Origin: Nitrospira sp.
Lineage (GTDB): Bacteria > Nitrospirota > Nitrospiria > Nitrospirales > Nitrospiraceae
DNA: 64,000 nucleotides
Direction: 5' to 3'
NCBI GenBank assembly: GCA_016788885.1
Contig: JAEURX010000010.1
Location: 1 to 64,000 of the forward strand
A program made the translations under genes and the position numbers. How positions within the stretch are numbered: the stretch's first letter is position 1; the number at the start of each line of letters is the position of its first letter. The notes under the pieces were generated by a model. The model ran no database searches, was not told where the DNA came from, and worked only from the letters and a program-made list of their open reading frames with translations. Positions 51,799-60,361 of the stretch are shown piece after piece.

Positions 51799-53093
51799 GC
51801 AGCGCGTTGGCCATTGCCGGAGTCACGGCGGTGCTTCGAGATTTGCTGAACGACGGTCTCATCAATCACAACGTGAGCGGACTGCTCGGCAGCACGGTGA
51901 CGGTGAGTGCGCTGCCTCCGGATCGTGTGGTGCCGGTCAACGGCACGGAGAGTACGCAGCTGAACCTGTTTCTCCATCAAGTCACCTTCAATACCGGTTG
52001 GCGCAACCACGCATTGCCGTCCCGCGATGGATCGGGCACGCAGCGACTGAGTAATCCGCCGCTCGCGCTGGATCTTCATTATCTCCTGAGCGCCTACAGC
52101 GCCGAGGAATTGGGCAGCGAGATTCTGCTCGGGTATGCGATGCAGTTGCTCCATGAGATCCCCGTGTTGGATCGTCAAGCCATCACGACGGCACTGACGC
52201 CATCGCCGTCGGTCGATACCACCCTACCCCCGGCACTGCGTGCCTTGGCTGAGTGTGGGTTGGCCGATCAGGTCGAACAGATCAAACTGGTCCCGGACCC
52301 CCTCAGCAGCGAGGAGATGTCGAAACTCTGGACTGCCGTGCAGTCGCATTACCGGCCTTCCGCGGCATATGTGGCGACCGTCGTGCTCATTGAGTCCTCC
52401 AAACCGACGCGGTCGACGTTGCCGGTGCTGAGCCGTGGTCCCGTCGACCCCATCACGAAGCGGGATCGCGGCGTGGTGGTGCAGGCCGATCTGCTCCCCC
52501 CGTTTCCGACCATTCAGTCGGTGGCGGCGACCAATGGACAACCGGCTGCGACGGTCGGCTCGACGGTAGACCTCGCAGGTCACCACCTCGATGGTACCAA
52601 TCGCACGATTCTGCTCTCGAACGGCCGGTTCGGCATTGACCAGGCTTTGCCGGCCGCAGGGGGTGGGAGCGGCAGCCTGGCGTCCTTCACGGTGCCCGTC
52701 GTGCCGGCAGGGGTGTATCAAGTGGCGCTGCAGGTTATTCGTCCCGGTGAATCCGATCCCCGTACGAGCAATGTCCTGGCGTTGGTGGTCGGGCCAGAGA
52801 TTACGACCGCGATGCCGATCACGGTCGGGCGGGACGGCAACGGAGCGGCCACCATTGGGCTGACCGTACAGCCGCAGATTCAACCAGGGCAGTCGGCCTC
52901 CTTGCTGGTGGGAACTCGTGACGTCTCACTCGGGCGAATCACGGTGGCCACCGGGAGTATCAATGTCGTCGTTGCTGACGCACCGACGGGAGAGTCCTTG
53001 CTTCGGGTCCGCGTGGATGGAATTGACAGTCCGATCATCGACCGGTCGGCCATTCCGCCGGTCTTCCACAACTATCGGGTGACGATCACATGA
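51795..53093 (+). CDS. DUF4255 (Pvc16-like) tail-cap protein with IPT/Ig-like extension
   Basis: The 432-residue protein starts at a GTG. The N-terminal ~190 residues are DUF4255 (A-I-A-G-V-T-A-V-L-R-D-L-L-N ... N-L-F-L-H-Q-V-T-F-N-T-G-W-R-N ... P-L-A-L-D-L-H-Y-L-L-S-A-Y), the domain of Afp16/Pvc16, which caps the tube end and sets particle length. The C-terminal half contains Ig-like beta repeats (V-G-S-T-V-D-L-A-G-H-H-L-D-G-T-N-R-T) that may be displayed on the particle. It is coupled to the ATPase gene by a 4-bp overlap. Confidence 0.9.
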   Translation: MSSALAIAGVTAVLRDLLNDGLINHNVSGLLGSTVTVSALPPDRVVPVNGTESTQLNLFLHQVTFNTGWRNHALPSRDGSGTQRLSNPPLALDLHYLLSAYSAEELGSEILLGYAMQLLHEIPVLDRQAITTALTPSPSVDTTLPPALRALAECGLADQVEQIKLVPDPLSSEEMSKLWTAVQSHYRPSAAYVATVVLIESSKPTRSTLPVLSRGPVDPITKRDRGVVVQADLLPPFPTIQSVAATNGQPAATVGSTVDLAGHHLDGTNRTILLSNGRFGIDQALPAAGGGSGSLASFTVPVVPAGVYQVALQVIRPGESDPRTSNVLALVVGPEITTAMPITVGRDGNGAATIGLTVQPQIQPGQSASLLVGTRDVSLGRITVATGSINVVVADAPTGESLLRVRVDGIDSPIIDRSAIPPVFHNYRVTIT

Positions 53094-55027
53094 AGCCAGC
53101 CGCGACCTCTGCAGAATGGTGTGATGCGAATCAAGGCTATCTGGTGGCCGAGTTTTCTCGTCTGAAGCTGCGTCTTGGGGCCGAACATGATGAGCGTACG
53201 GTTGCTGTTCGGCTGGAGGCGGCCCAGGCGGCGCTTTCCGCTCCGGCTGCCATCGATACCCTGTCCGAGCTGTTCGGGCTGAGCGCATTTGAGCGCGATT
53301 TGCTGCTTCTGGTCGCCGGAGTGGAAATGGATGCCGAGCTTGGGCGTGTGTGTGCTGCGGCTTTGGGCCAATCGCCAGCGCCGAGGCCGCAAGCGACGTT
53401 CGGCCTGGCCTTGGCGGCGTTAGACCATTCGCACTGGAGCGCACTGGCGGCGATGGCCCCGTTGCGCCGATGGCGCTTGCTGGAAGTCGACGACAGTGCC
53501 GGGTTGGTGAACGGGAGACTGCGCATCGACGAACGCGTGTTGCACTATCTGGCCGGCGTGAACTATCTCGATCCCCGCCTGCAACCGCTGCTCAGTCTGG
53601 TTCCCGCCCCGCAGGTCATGGCCGAGAAACATCGGCACATTTGCCGGTCGGTGCTGGAGCGATTGCGGGAACAGTCGTCGTCCTACCCTGTGGTCCTGCT
53701 GTCCGGCGACGATGTGGATGGACAGGCTGATGTGGCGGCGGAAGTGGCGGCTCACTTGCACGTGCAGTTGCACCGCGTGCAGGCCGATGACTTGCCGGGC
53801 AATTCGGCAGAGTCCGATGCCTTCGCCATTCTGTGGCAGCGGGAAGCGGTCTTACTCGGCGCGATTCTGTTGATCCACTGCCAGGACGGCACACCTTCGA
53901 AGGCGGTCGCGCACCTCGCCGACCGCGGCAGCAGCCCATTGTTTATTGTCGGTCGTGATGTCCCTTCGTGCAAACGCGCGACCATCCGATTCACGGTGAA
54001 CAAGCCGGACGGGACAGAGCAGAAGCAATTGTGGCAACAGGTGCTGGGGCCGGCCACGGCCCGCATGAACGGGATGTTGGACGCTGTGGCGTCCCAGTTT
54101 TCTTTGAGCGCCAGAGCGATCGCGACGGCCGGCGCCGGGCTGCAAGACGTGGCTGAACCCGGTAGTCAGGCGGACAGCACGCTGTGGAACGCGTGCCGTA
54201 GCGTCAGCCGTTCACGGCTGGACGATTTGGCGCAACGCTTGGAGCCGGTTGCCGGATGGAACGATCTGGTCCTACCGGAGGCGCAGCAGCGGACCTTGAG
54301 GCAAATTGCGGCACACGCGAAACACCGGCTGATGGTCCATCAACAGTGGGGCTTTGCCGGGAAAGGCGTGCGTGGTCTGGGAATCAGCGCCTTGTTCGCG
54401 GGCGAAAGCGGCACGGGCAAGACCATGGCGGCGGAAGTCCTGGCGAATGAGCTGCATCTCGACCTGTACCGGATCGATCTCTCCGGGGTCGTCAGCAAAT
54501 ACATCGGCGAGACGGAACGCAATCTGCGACGCGTGTTCGACGCAGCGGAAACGAGCGGAGCCATGTTGCTGTTCGACGAAGCCGATGCGTTGTTCGGGAA
54601 ACGCAGTGAAGTGCGTGACAGCCATGATCGCTACGCGAATATCGAAGTCAGTTATCTGTTGCAACGGATGGAGGCCTACCGTGGCCTCGCGATTTTGACG
54701 ACGAACATGAAAGCAGCGCTTGATGTCGCGTTCTCGCGCCGCCTGAGTTTCGTCGTCCAGTTTCCCTTTCCGGATCAGCAACAACGGGAATTGATCTGGA
54801 GTCGTATGTTTCCCGCAGCAACACCGTTAGAGCTGCTCGATTACGCCAAACTCGCCAGGTTGAGCATGTCCGGGGGAAATATCCGCAGCATCGCCCTGAA
54901 TGCGGCCTTCCTGGCGGCGGATGAGGGGAGCGCGGTGGGGATGAGGCATCTCCTGCAGGCGGCGCATACCGAAGCGGCGAAGCGTGAACGCCCACTCTCC
55001 GACGCCGAAACCAGGGGGTGGGTATGA
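53090..55027 (+). CDS. eCIS AAA+ ATPase (Afp15/Pvc15-like)
   Basis: The 645-residue protein has an N-terminal winged-helix/helical region (L-S-E-L-F-G-L-S-A-F-E-R-D-L-L-L-L-V-A-G-V-E-M-D) and a degenerate first ATPase-like segment. An intact AAA+ module follows at about 420-600: Walker A G-E-S-G-T-G-K-T, Walker B L-L-F-D-E-A-D-A-L-F-G-K-R-S-E-V, sensor 1 T-T-N-M, arginine finger F-S-R-R-L-S-F. This family is found in nearly all eCIS loci and is thought to help assemble the particle or load cargo. Confidence 0.95.
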   Translation: MKPAATSAEWCDANQGYLVAEFSRLKLRLGAEHDERTVAVRLEAAQAALSAPAAIDTLSELFGLSAFERDLLLLVAGVEMDAELGRVCAAALGQSPAPRPQATFGLALAALDHSHWSALAAMAPLRRWRLLEVDDSAGLVNGRLRIDERVLHYLAGVNYLDPRLQPLLSLVPAPQVMAEKHRHICRSVLERLREQSSSYPVVLLSGDDVDGQADVAAEVAAHLHVQLHRVQADDLPGNSAESDAFAILWQREAVLLGAILLIHCQDGTPSKAVAHLADRGSSPLFIVGRDVPSCKRATIRFTVNKPDGTEQKQLWQQVLGPATARMNGMLDAVASQFSLSARAIATAGAGLQDVAEPGSQADSTLWNACRSVSRSRLDDLAQRLEPVAGWNDLVLPEAQQRTLRQIAAHAKHRLMVHQQWGFAGKGVRGLGISALFAGESGTGKTMAAEVLANELHLDLYRIDLSGVVSKYIGETERNLRRVFDAAETSGAMLLFDEADALFGKRSEVRDSHDRYANIEVSYLLQRMEAYRGLAILTTNMKAALDVAFSRRLSFVVQFPFPDQQQRELIWSRMFPAATPLELLDYAKLARLSMSGGNIRSIALNAAFLAADEGSAVGMRHLLQAAHTEAAKRERPLSDAETRGWV

Positions 55028-55338
55028 GGCGAGTCGTTGTGAACATCGACCGTCTCGTCCTCAAAGGCATCCGCTTCGAAGACCGGCATGCAGTTGCGCA
55101 GGAGTTGCAGGAGCAGCTGACCCGACTGCTGGCCGCTCCTGGCATGGCCGAACGCATCCGCCGGACCGGCAGCGCGCCGCGTCTCCGTCTCGACAAGATC
55201 CAGGCGACGGGGAACATGCAGGGGCAGGGGATCGGCAGGGCAACTGGGCGTGCGATGGCCGCCCACTGGTCGCAGGAGGGCCGTGCGGCCGTGCCGTCGG
55301 TAACAGATTCAGCGCCGGGACAGAGGTCATCGACATGA
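55024..55338 (+). CDS. Small conserved eCIS protein of unknown function
   Basis: The 104-residue basic protein starts MRRVVVNIDRLVLKGIRFED, with a conserved-looking V-N-I-D-R-L-V-L-K-G motif, a helical segment (H-A-V-A-Q-E-L-Q-E-Q-L-T-R-L-L-A) and a glycine-rich tail. Small proteins with this N-terminus recur next to the eCIS ATPase. It overlaps the ATPase and the first DUF4157 gene by 4 bp each. A role as cargo adaptor or chaperone is a guess. Confidence 0.7.
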   Translation: MRRVVVNIDRLVLKGIRFEDRHAVAQELQEQLTRLLAAPGMAERIRRTGSAPRLRLDKIQATGNMQGQGIGRATGRAMAAHWSQEGRAAVPSVTDSAPGQRSST

Positions 55339-57332
55339 GTGATCGACGGGCCGTCGTGTCACAGACCACAAGGCCGTCATCCGAGAAGGGGCGTCAGTCT
55401 GCGGCTGCGTCCCGCGGCGCGTCGGCATTCACGTCTCAGGCGTCGGGGCCGAAGCCGACCGGCGAATTCGTGAGCGGTGTGTTGCACTCGGCCGGATTGC
55501 CATTGGATGAACACTCCCGGACATTCTTCGAACCGCGTTTCGGGCATGATTTCGGGAAAGTCCGGGTTCATACGGATGCACGCGCCGCGGATTCCGCCGA
55601 TACGCTGCTCGCGGATGCCTACACTGCCGGCGACCACATCGTGTTTGGAGCCGGACAGTATGCTCCGGCCAGCTCCAAAGGGCGGGCGCTCCTCGCCCAT
55701 GAGTTGGCGCACGTGGCGCAACAGGCTGTCCCTCAGTCTCTGTCGGTATCGTTGCGGGTGAGTCGGCCGGGTTCGGTCGCGGAACAGGCGGCGGAAACGA
55801 GTGCGCAACGTCTGGCTCTCGGCCTTCCGCCCGCATGCCAGCCGATCTCGGAGCCTGGTGTCATTCATCGTGCAATCAAGGAAGACCTGCGCGAAGCCAT
55901 CGCCGGCTGGGGGACTGATGAGGAAGCGATTTACGCGCGATTGCGCATTGCGGGGGACGAGGAAAAGAACGCCGTCCTGGGTGATCCGGTGCTGATGCAG
56001 GAATTGCAGGATGATCTGTCACGCGGGGAGTGGGGAACAGTGCTGGGACTACTCGGTGCGTCCGCCGAGTCGCGCGTCCATGCCGCGTCCGAAGGATGGG
56101 GCACTGACGAGGAAGGAATCTTTGAAGCCCTGCGGTCGACGCCGGCCCTCGAACTCAAACGCCAGATGGAACGCAGCACGATGCTCATGGAGTTGCGCGA
56201 TGAGCTCTCGGACGACGAGTTGGGGCAGGCGCAGGCCATCATCACCAAGTCATTCTTCAACGAGGCTGCGATCAATTTCCCTGACACCTATCATGTGCTG
56301 CTGCTCTTTCCGGACACGGTGAATGAAGCCTGCGACCATTTCGAGGCGCTTGGGTATGATGTCGTCAAGAATATCATTGGTTATCTCCCCCGCGGACATG
56401 AGATGCAGGAATCCGTTGCGACGGATATCAATACGCAGATCAACCACGACAAGAAGCTGGTACGGGTGCAAGCCACGTTTGAGGCGCGCTGGAACATTTC
56501 GAGTCAGTCGAAGGCTGGGAAGGGGAAGAAGGCGCCGGCCTGGACGGTCGAGATGATTCGACAGCTCCATGCCGCGCTCAGGCAGGTGCCTGAGGGGCAT
56601 GTGGTGAGAGCCGATCAAAACGTACCCGGTATTCAGAAGGGCGAGTTGTCGGGTTTTCGTCTGATCGAGGGCAGCGGCGGCTTTTGGTCGAATCCCTTCA
56701 TCGAGGTCGGTGAGGAACGCTCTGATGTCGCTGGATTGACGCGGCACGAGGTCGGCCACGCCATGGATGACTACCTGGGCTCCTCCACCGAGACATTCAA
56801 AAAGAATTCCACCAACGGCTGGGATTGGTCGAAGACATCCGTGCTGTGGGAAGCGCACATGCCCGACCCCTGGAAACGCAAGGGCGGAAAGAATGTGCCT
56901 CTGGCCGATCAGCTGCAGATCAATGCGTTGCTCGACGCCTACGTCAAAGGCGACGGCAGCGAAGGACTGCGCAAAGGCACCGCCGAGACGCATCCGATCC
57001 GAACCTACTGGAATGATGACGTGCCCATGATCGAAGCCGCCAAAGATTTAGCCGGGAAGAAGGACAAGGTGTACCAACATCTCGGAAGCGTCAGGAAGTT
57101 CGGGCCCTGCTACTTCAGTTGGAGCACCTACTACCGCGAATTTTACGTGTACAACCTGATCGTGCAGGACAAACGGTTGACCGACTATTCGCTCTTCGGC
57201 CATCCGGAATTTTTTGCGGAGATGTATGAAGCCTACTATGAGGAAGGCTCCGGTTCGAAGCGTGGGGAGAAATTGAAGGGAGTGCCTAATTGGAAGCAGT
57301 TCTTCGACACCGTCGTCCATCCGGCGAAGTAG
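55335..57332 (+). CDS. DUF4157 eCIS cargo: annexin-like repeats plus HEVGH metallopeptidase-like domain
   Basis: In this 665-residue protein residues 45-130 form a DUF4157 domain (H-S-A-G-L-P-L-D-E-H-S-R-T-F-F-E-P-R-F-G-H-D-F, HELAH at 122-126), the module that marks eCIS cargo. Two annexin-like repeats follow at about 180-305, each with G-W-G-T-D-E-E. The C-terminal half holds T-R-H-E-V-G-H-A-M-D-D (HEVGH 471-475) and a late P-E-F-F-A-E-M-Y-E-A-Y-Y (Glu625 or Glu629 possible third zinc ligand), as in lethal-factor-like gluzincins. The N-terminal cysteine motif of the other two cargo proteins is missing. The predicted role is a toxin that binds membrane and cuts protein; this is inferred. Confidence 0.85.
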   Translation: MSDRRAVVSQTTRPSSEKGRQSAAASRGASAFTSQASGPKPTGEFVSGVLHSAGLPLDEHSRTFFEPRFGHDFGKVRVHTDARAADSADTLLADAYTAGDHIVFGAGQYAPASSKGRALLAHELAHVAQQAVPQSLSVSLRVSRPGSVAEQAAETSAQRLALGLPPACQPISEPGVIHRAIKEDLREAIAGWGTDEEAIYARLRIAGDEEKNAVLGDPVLMQELQDDLSRGEWGTVLGLLGASAESRVHAASEGWGTDEEGIFEALRSTPALELKRQMERSTMLMELRDELSDDELGQAQAIITKSFFNEAAINFPDTYHVLLLFPDTVNEACDHFEALGYDVVKNIIGYLPRGHEMQESVATDINTQINHDKKLVRVQATFEARWNISSQSKAGKGKKAPAWTVEMIRQLHAALRQVPEGHVVRADQNVPGIQKGELSGFRLIEGSGGFWSNPFIEVGEERSDVAGLTRHEVGHAMDDYLGSSTETFKKNSTNGWDWSKTSVLWEAHMPDPWKRKGGKNVPLADQLQINALLDAYVKGDGSEGLRKGTAETHPIRTYWNDDVPMIEAAKDLAGKKDKVYQHLGSVRKFGPCYFSWSTYYREFYVYNLIVQDKRLTDYSLFGHPEFFAEMYEAYYEEGSGSKRGEKLKGVPNWKQFFDTVVHPAK

Positions 57333-57379
57333 CACTGGGTTCTCGGCTTGAGGCCTGTGCCCGGCTACTCGGAGGGCTC

Positions 57380-58228
57380 ATGCCAGACGCCGTCGACCAA
57401 GCGGCGAGCCTAGAGTCCGTCCTCTTGCCGGAATTTGACCAGTATGGGGAACTCATTGCTGCAACCGACCATCCGCTCGCCGGCCTCCTGCTGCGCGGCG
57501 AGGGTTCCGGCTTCACCGACCGTGTTCAAGGACTGTTGCGACAGTGGAATCTCGGGGAAGGGGCGGCGCTCGTTCACGCTCGTTTGGCGCATGCCTTCGA
57601 GCACAAACGATGTTTCCTGAAGCTTGAATGGTGTCGTCACGCCGATAGGATCGATCGCCAAGTGGCCGTCTACTATCGTCGTCGCCCCAAGCTTCATGAG
57701 GCCTTGAAGCTCGTGGCCCAATCGGCGGGGACCACTGTTGCGCTGGAGGATCTGCGTGAACTGGGCGCGCTGTTGGGAAAGGATACGGTTCACTTTGTGT
57801 CCGCCGTGATGCGGCCGGGAAGACCGATGTACTACAAACTCTATTTTTCTCAGTACGTCACGCCGGACTCGTTTCAAGCGGTTTTCATGCGATTGCAGCG
57901 GGCCCTCCACCGATTTGCCGGACAACCGGAGGCCGAGGCTCGGTGGGCGACTTATCACGATCGATTGTCGTCACGTCAACTCGCACATACGCTCTTTGTG
58001 TCTCTCGCGGTCTCCGAGGACGGGACGGATCCATCGTTGAAGATCGATTATCCGGGAGTCGTTCCGATCGTCGCGGCGGGCCTCCTCGATGGACCTCGTC
58101 TCCAGCAGGCGGAAGCCGGGTTGCGGAATCTCTGCGAGGCCGCCGGTCGTACGGACTTGTCCTATCTCGGGGTAAGAATTTGCTCCGAGGGAAATCCAGT
58201 GCTGAAAGGATATGCGGATTTCCGATGA
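57380..58228 (+). CDS. Accessory eCIS-locus protein, possible ABBA-type beta fold
   Basis: The 282-residue protein starts MPDAVDQAASLESVLLPEFD at ATG 57380, with GGAGGG upstream. The frame is open to a TTG at 57290 that would overlap the previous gene. No family is recognised. Three late strands share a Lys/Tyr pattern (Y-Y-K-L-Y-F-S-Q-Y, S-L-K-I-D-Y-P-G, V-L-K-G-Y-A-D-F-R), which recalls ABBA-type prenyltransferase barrels, but this is weak. It overlaps the CpXC gene by 4 bp. Confidence 0.6.
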   Translation: MPDAVDQAASLESVLLPEFDQYGELIAATDHPLAGLLLRGEGSGFTDRVQGLLRQWNLGEGAALVHARLAHAFEHKRCFLKLEWCRHADRIDRQVAVYYRRRPKLHEALKLVAQSAGTTVALEDLRELGALLGKDTVHFVSAVMRPGRPMYYKLYFSQYVTPDSFQAVFMRLQRALHRFAGQPEAEARWATYHDRLSSRQLAHTLFVSLAVSEDGTDPSLKIDYPGVVPIVAAGLLDGPRLQQAEAGLRNLCEAAGRTDLSYLGVRICSEGNPVLKGYADFR

Positions 58229-58920
58229 GTCGCTGTGTTGTCCAACGGCTCCGTTGTCCCAACTGCGGTGTGGAGCAGGAGGAGAAGGTGTTTGTGAGCG
58301 TGAACGGGGCACGCATCAGGACCGCGGTGCAGCGGATCACCGAGGGGAACTGGGGTGAAGTGTCTTGCCTGGCTTGCGGACAACGCTACCTGGCGGATCC
58401 GCCACGGTTGTACAGCGATCTACCGGGCGGTGTCTGGCTGGTGCGATATCCGTTGGAGCAGCGAGGGCGGTTTAGTGGATTGGAAGCCGAGGCGGACAGG
58501 ATTTTTTCACGCGAATTTCTCGAACGTCCACCTGCGGTGATTCGTGAACAGGCACAGGCCGTGCGCCGGCGGATTTGTTTCGGGCGGGAGCAATTTGTGG
58601 AGAAGCTGCTGGCCTTGCGCCATGCCATCGATGACCGTGCGTTGGAATGTCTGAAGCTGGGCCTCAGTCGCGATCTCATCGGACACCTCTTCATGCATGG
58701 ACCCTGGGAGTGGTTGACGGTGGCGATCAATGAGCAGGGGATCGATCTGATCGCTGTGACGATGGCTGATCAGCGCCCCGTTCACCGCACCATCGTGCCG
58801 ATCGATGCGGTACGACGCATAGAGGCGAATCTTCAACAGTATGCAGGGCTGTTCCCGGAGTTGTTCAATCAGCTCTACGTGAACGCTTCACGGTACGTGA
58901 CGGAGCAGGTGCGTGCATGA
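58225..58920 (+). CDS. CpXC-domain protein
   Basis: The 231-residue protein starts MSRCVVQRLRCPNCGVEQEE. The N-terminal CpXC zinc domain has C-P-N-C-G and, 35 residues on, C-L-A-C-G. The C-terminal region is helical (I-R-E-Q-A-Q-A-V-R-R-R-I-C-F-G-R-E-Q-F). It probably binds zinc; function unknown. It is coupled to the gene before it and overlaps the next cargo gene by 8 bp, so it belongs to the eCIS operon. Confidence 0.78.
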   Translation: MSRCVVQRLRCPNCGVEQEEKVFVSVNGARIRTAVQRITEGNWGEVSCLACGQRYLADPPRLYSDLPGGVWLVRYPLEQRGRFSGLEAEADRIFSREFLERPPAVIREQAQAVRRRICFGREQFVEKLLALRHAIDDRALECLKLGLSRDLIGHLFMHGPWEWLTVAINEQGIDLIAVTMADQRPVHRTIVPIDAVRRIEANLQQYAGLFPELFNQLYVNASRYVTEQVRA

Positions 58921-60361
58921 ACAGGCGGAACTGGAAGCTGGCCGCAGTACGATTGCCCGGGACACATCATGGGCAGGGCCAATGAGAACAGAAGCAAATC
59001 ATCAGCAGGCTGACACTGTACGGAGCGGGGCAGGGCGTGTCGGTCTGCTGCAACGTCAGTGTGCCTGCGGTGGGACGAGCAGCCTCATGGGTACGTGTTC
59101 CGAATGTGAAAAAAAGAAGATGCTCGGCCAGCCGATGCCTGCCAAGTTGCAGATCAACGAATCGGGTGATGAAGATGAACGAGAAGCGGATCGGGTCGCG
59201 GCGCGGGTCATGGATATGCCGCACGGACAGCGTGAGGGCAGTACGGCACAGTCTCAGCCAGGTCCGCTCGCACTGCGTCGTACGGGCTGGTCATCCTCCG
59301 CTTTCGCAATTCCAGCGCCTCCGTTGGTGTCGAATGTGCTCGACGCATCTGGAGCGCCGCTCGATACGGCAACCCGCGCGTTCTTCGAGCCTCGTTTTGG
59401 TCATGATTTTGGAGGTGTGCGGGTTCATGCTGATCGGGAAGCGGCCGCGTCTGCCCATGCCGTCAACGCTCGCGCCTATACGATGGGCAACCACATTGCA
59501 TTTGCTGACGGCCACTACAGGCCAACGACCAAGCCAGGCCAACGACTTATGGCCCATGAGCTCAGCCATGTCCTGCAGCAACGAGCATCCGCCGCAGTAG
59601 GAACCGTTCAGCGAAGTACCACTGAACAACCAGCAGCGGCCCCGGTAGAGCCGACTCATGCGCCACCGACAGATGCCGGTGCGAGGCAGGAGATCACGAT
59701 CGGTGGGGAAACGTTCCGCCTCGTCGCGATCACCGAATCCTTGACTCCCCAGTCTGCAGCGTGGCGGTATCGCGTCGACGTACAAGATTACCTCAGCGCT
59801 TATCCGAATCTTGGAAGCGGTTGGTGGGCCGTGATCGTCAGGCCGGTGGATGGAGCGTTCTGTAACATCGGAGGCAACTGCCTGGGTTGGGCACTCGGCA
59901 ACTTCGGTTTAGTCGATCCACCAGATCAGGTCTGGGGACTTGTGCCCACCTACCTGGAGTCGATCCGCCGTTCCGTCGCGGGACATCGATCCGCGCAGGA
60001 GACCTATCTGAAAGAAGTCGAAAGAGGGAAGATCGTCGCGCCGGCCATTTGGGACTATTTCATGGCTCAACAGTTTCAGGCCGTTCCCGTCGAAAGTGAG
60101 AGTGCCGCGAATTTGGCTCTCTATGGCAGTGGATTCAGCAGCCCGATGGATGGTCCCTCTCACATCGCGTTTCGCACTGCCGGCGGTGAGCTCTGGCTGT
60201 CCAAACCGAGTCCCTCGAAACCTCCCATCGTGCATGGGACCGCTGCGCAACTACGCGGAGGCCAAACGGGAGACGTGTTGCGACTCTATGCATGCGCTTC
60301 CGGTCCTCCGAACCAGATCGCGATCTCGCAGGGGCAGGGCCAAGGGAGTCCGACACCATGA
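58913..60361 (+). CDS. DUF4157 eCIS cargo with papain-like (NC...H) C-terminal domain
   Basis: The frame starts at GTG 58913; an ATG at 58982 is an alternative. N-terminal parts are a four-cysteine motif Q-C-A-C-G-G ... C-S-E-C, then E-R-E-A-D-R-V-A, then DUF4157 at about 140-225 (F-F-E-P-R-F-G-H-D-F-G-G-V-R-V-H, HELSH 215-219). The C-terminal domain has G-G-N-C-L-G-W-A-L-G (Cys323) and S-H-I-A-F-R (His417) before L-W-L-S-K. This Cys-His order resembles DUF7689/NlpC-papain-like peptidases. Predicted payload: cysteine peptidase or amidase. Confidence 0.8.
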   Translation: MHEQAELEAGRSTIARDTSWAGPMRTEANHQQADTVRSGAGRVGLLQRQCACGGTSSLMGTCSECEKKKMLGQPMPAKLQINESGDEDEREADRVAARVMDMPHGQREGSTAQSQPGPLALRRTGWSSSAFAIPAPPLVSNVLDASGAPLDTATRAFFEPRFGHDFGGVRVHADREAAASAHAVNARAYTMGNHIAFADGHYRPTTKPGQRLMAHELSHVLQQRASAAVGTVQRSTTEQPAAAPVEPTHAPPTDAGARQEITIGGETFRLVAITESLTPQSAAWRYRVDVQDYLSAYPNLGSGWWAVIVRPVDGAFCNIGGNCLGWALGNFGLVDPPDQVWGLVPTYLESIRRSVAGHRSAQETYLKEVERGKIVAPAIWDYFMAQQFQAVPVESESAANLALYGSGFSSPMDGPSHIAFRTAGGELWLSKPSPSKPPIVHGTAAQLRGGQTGDVLRLYACASGPPNQIAISQGQGQGSPTP

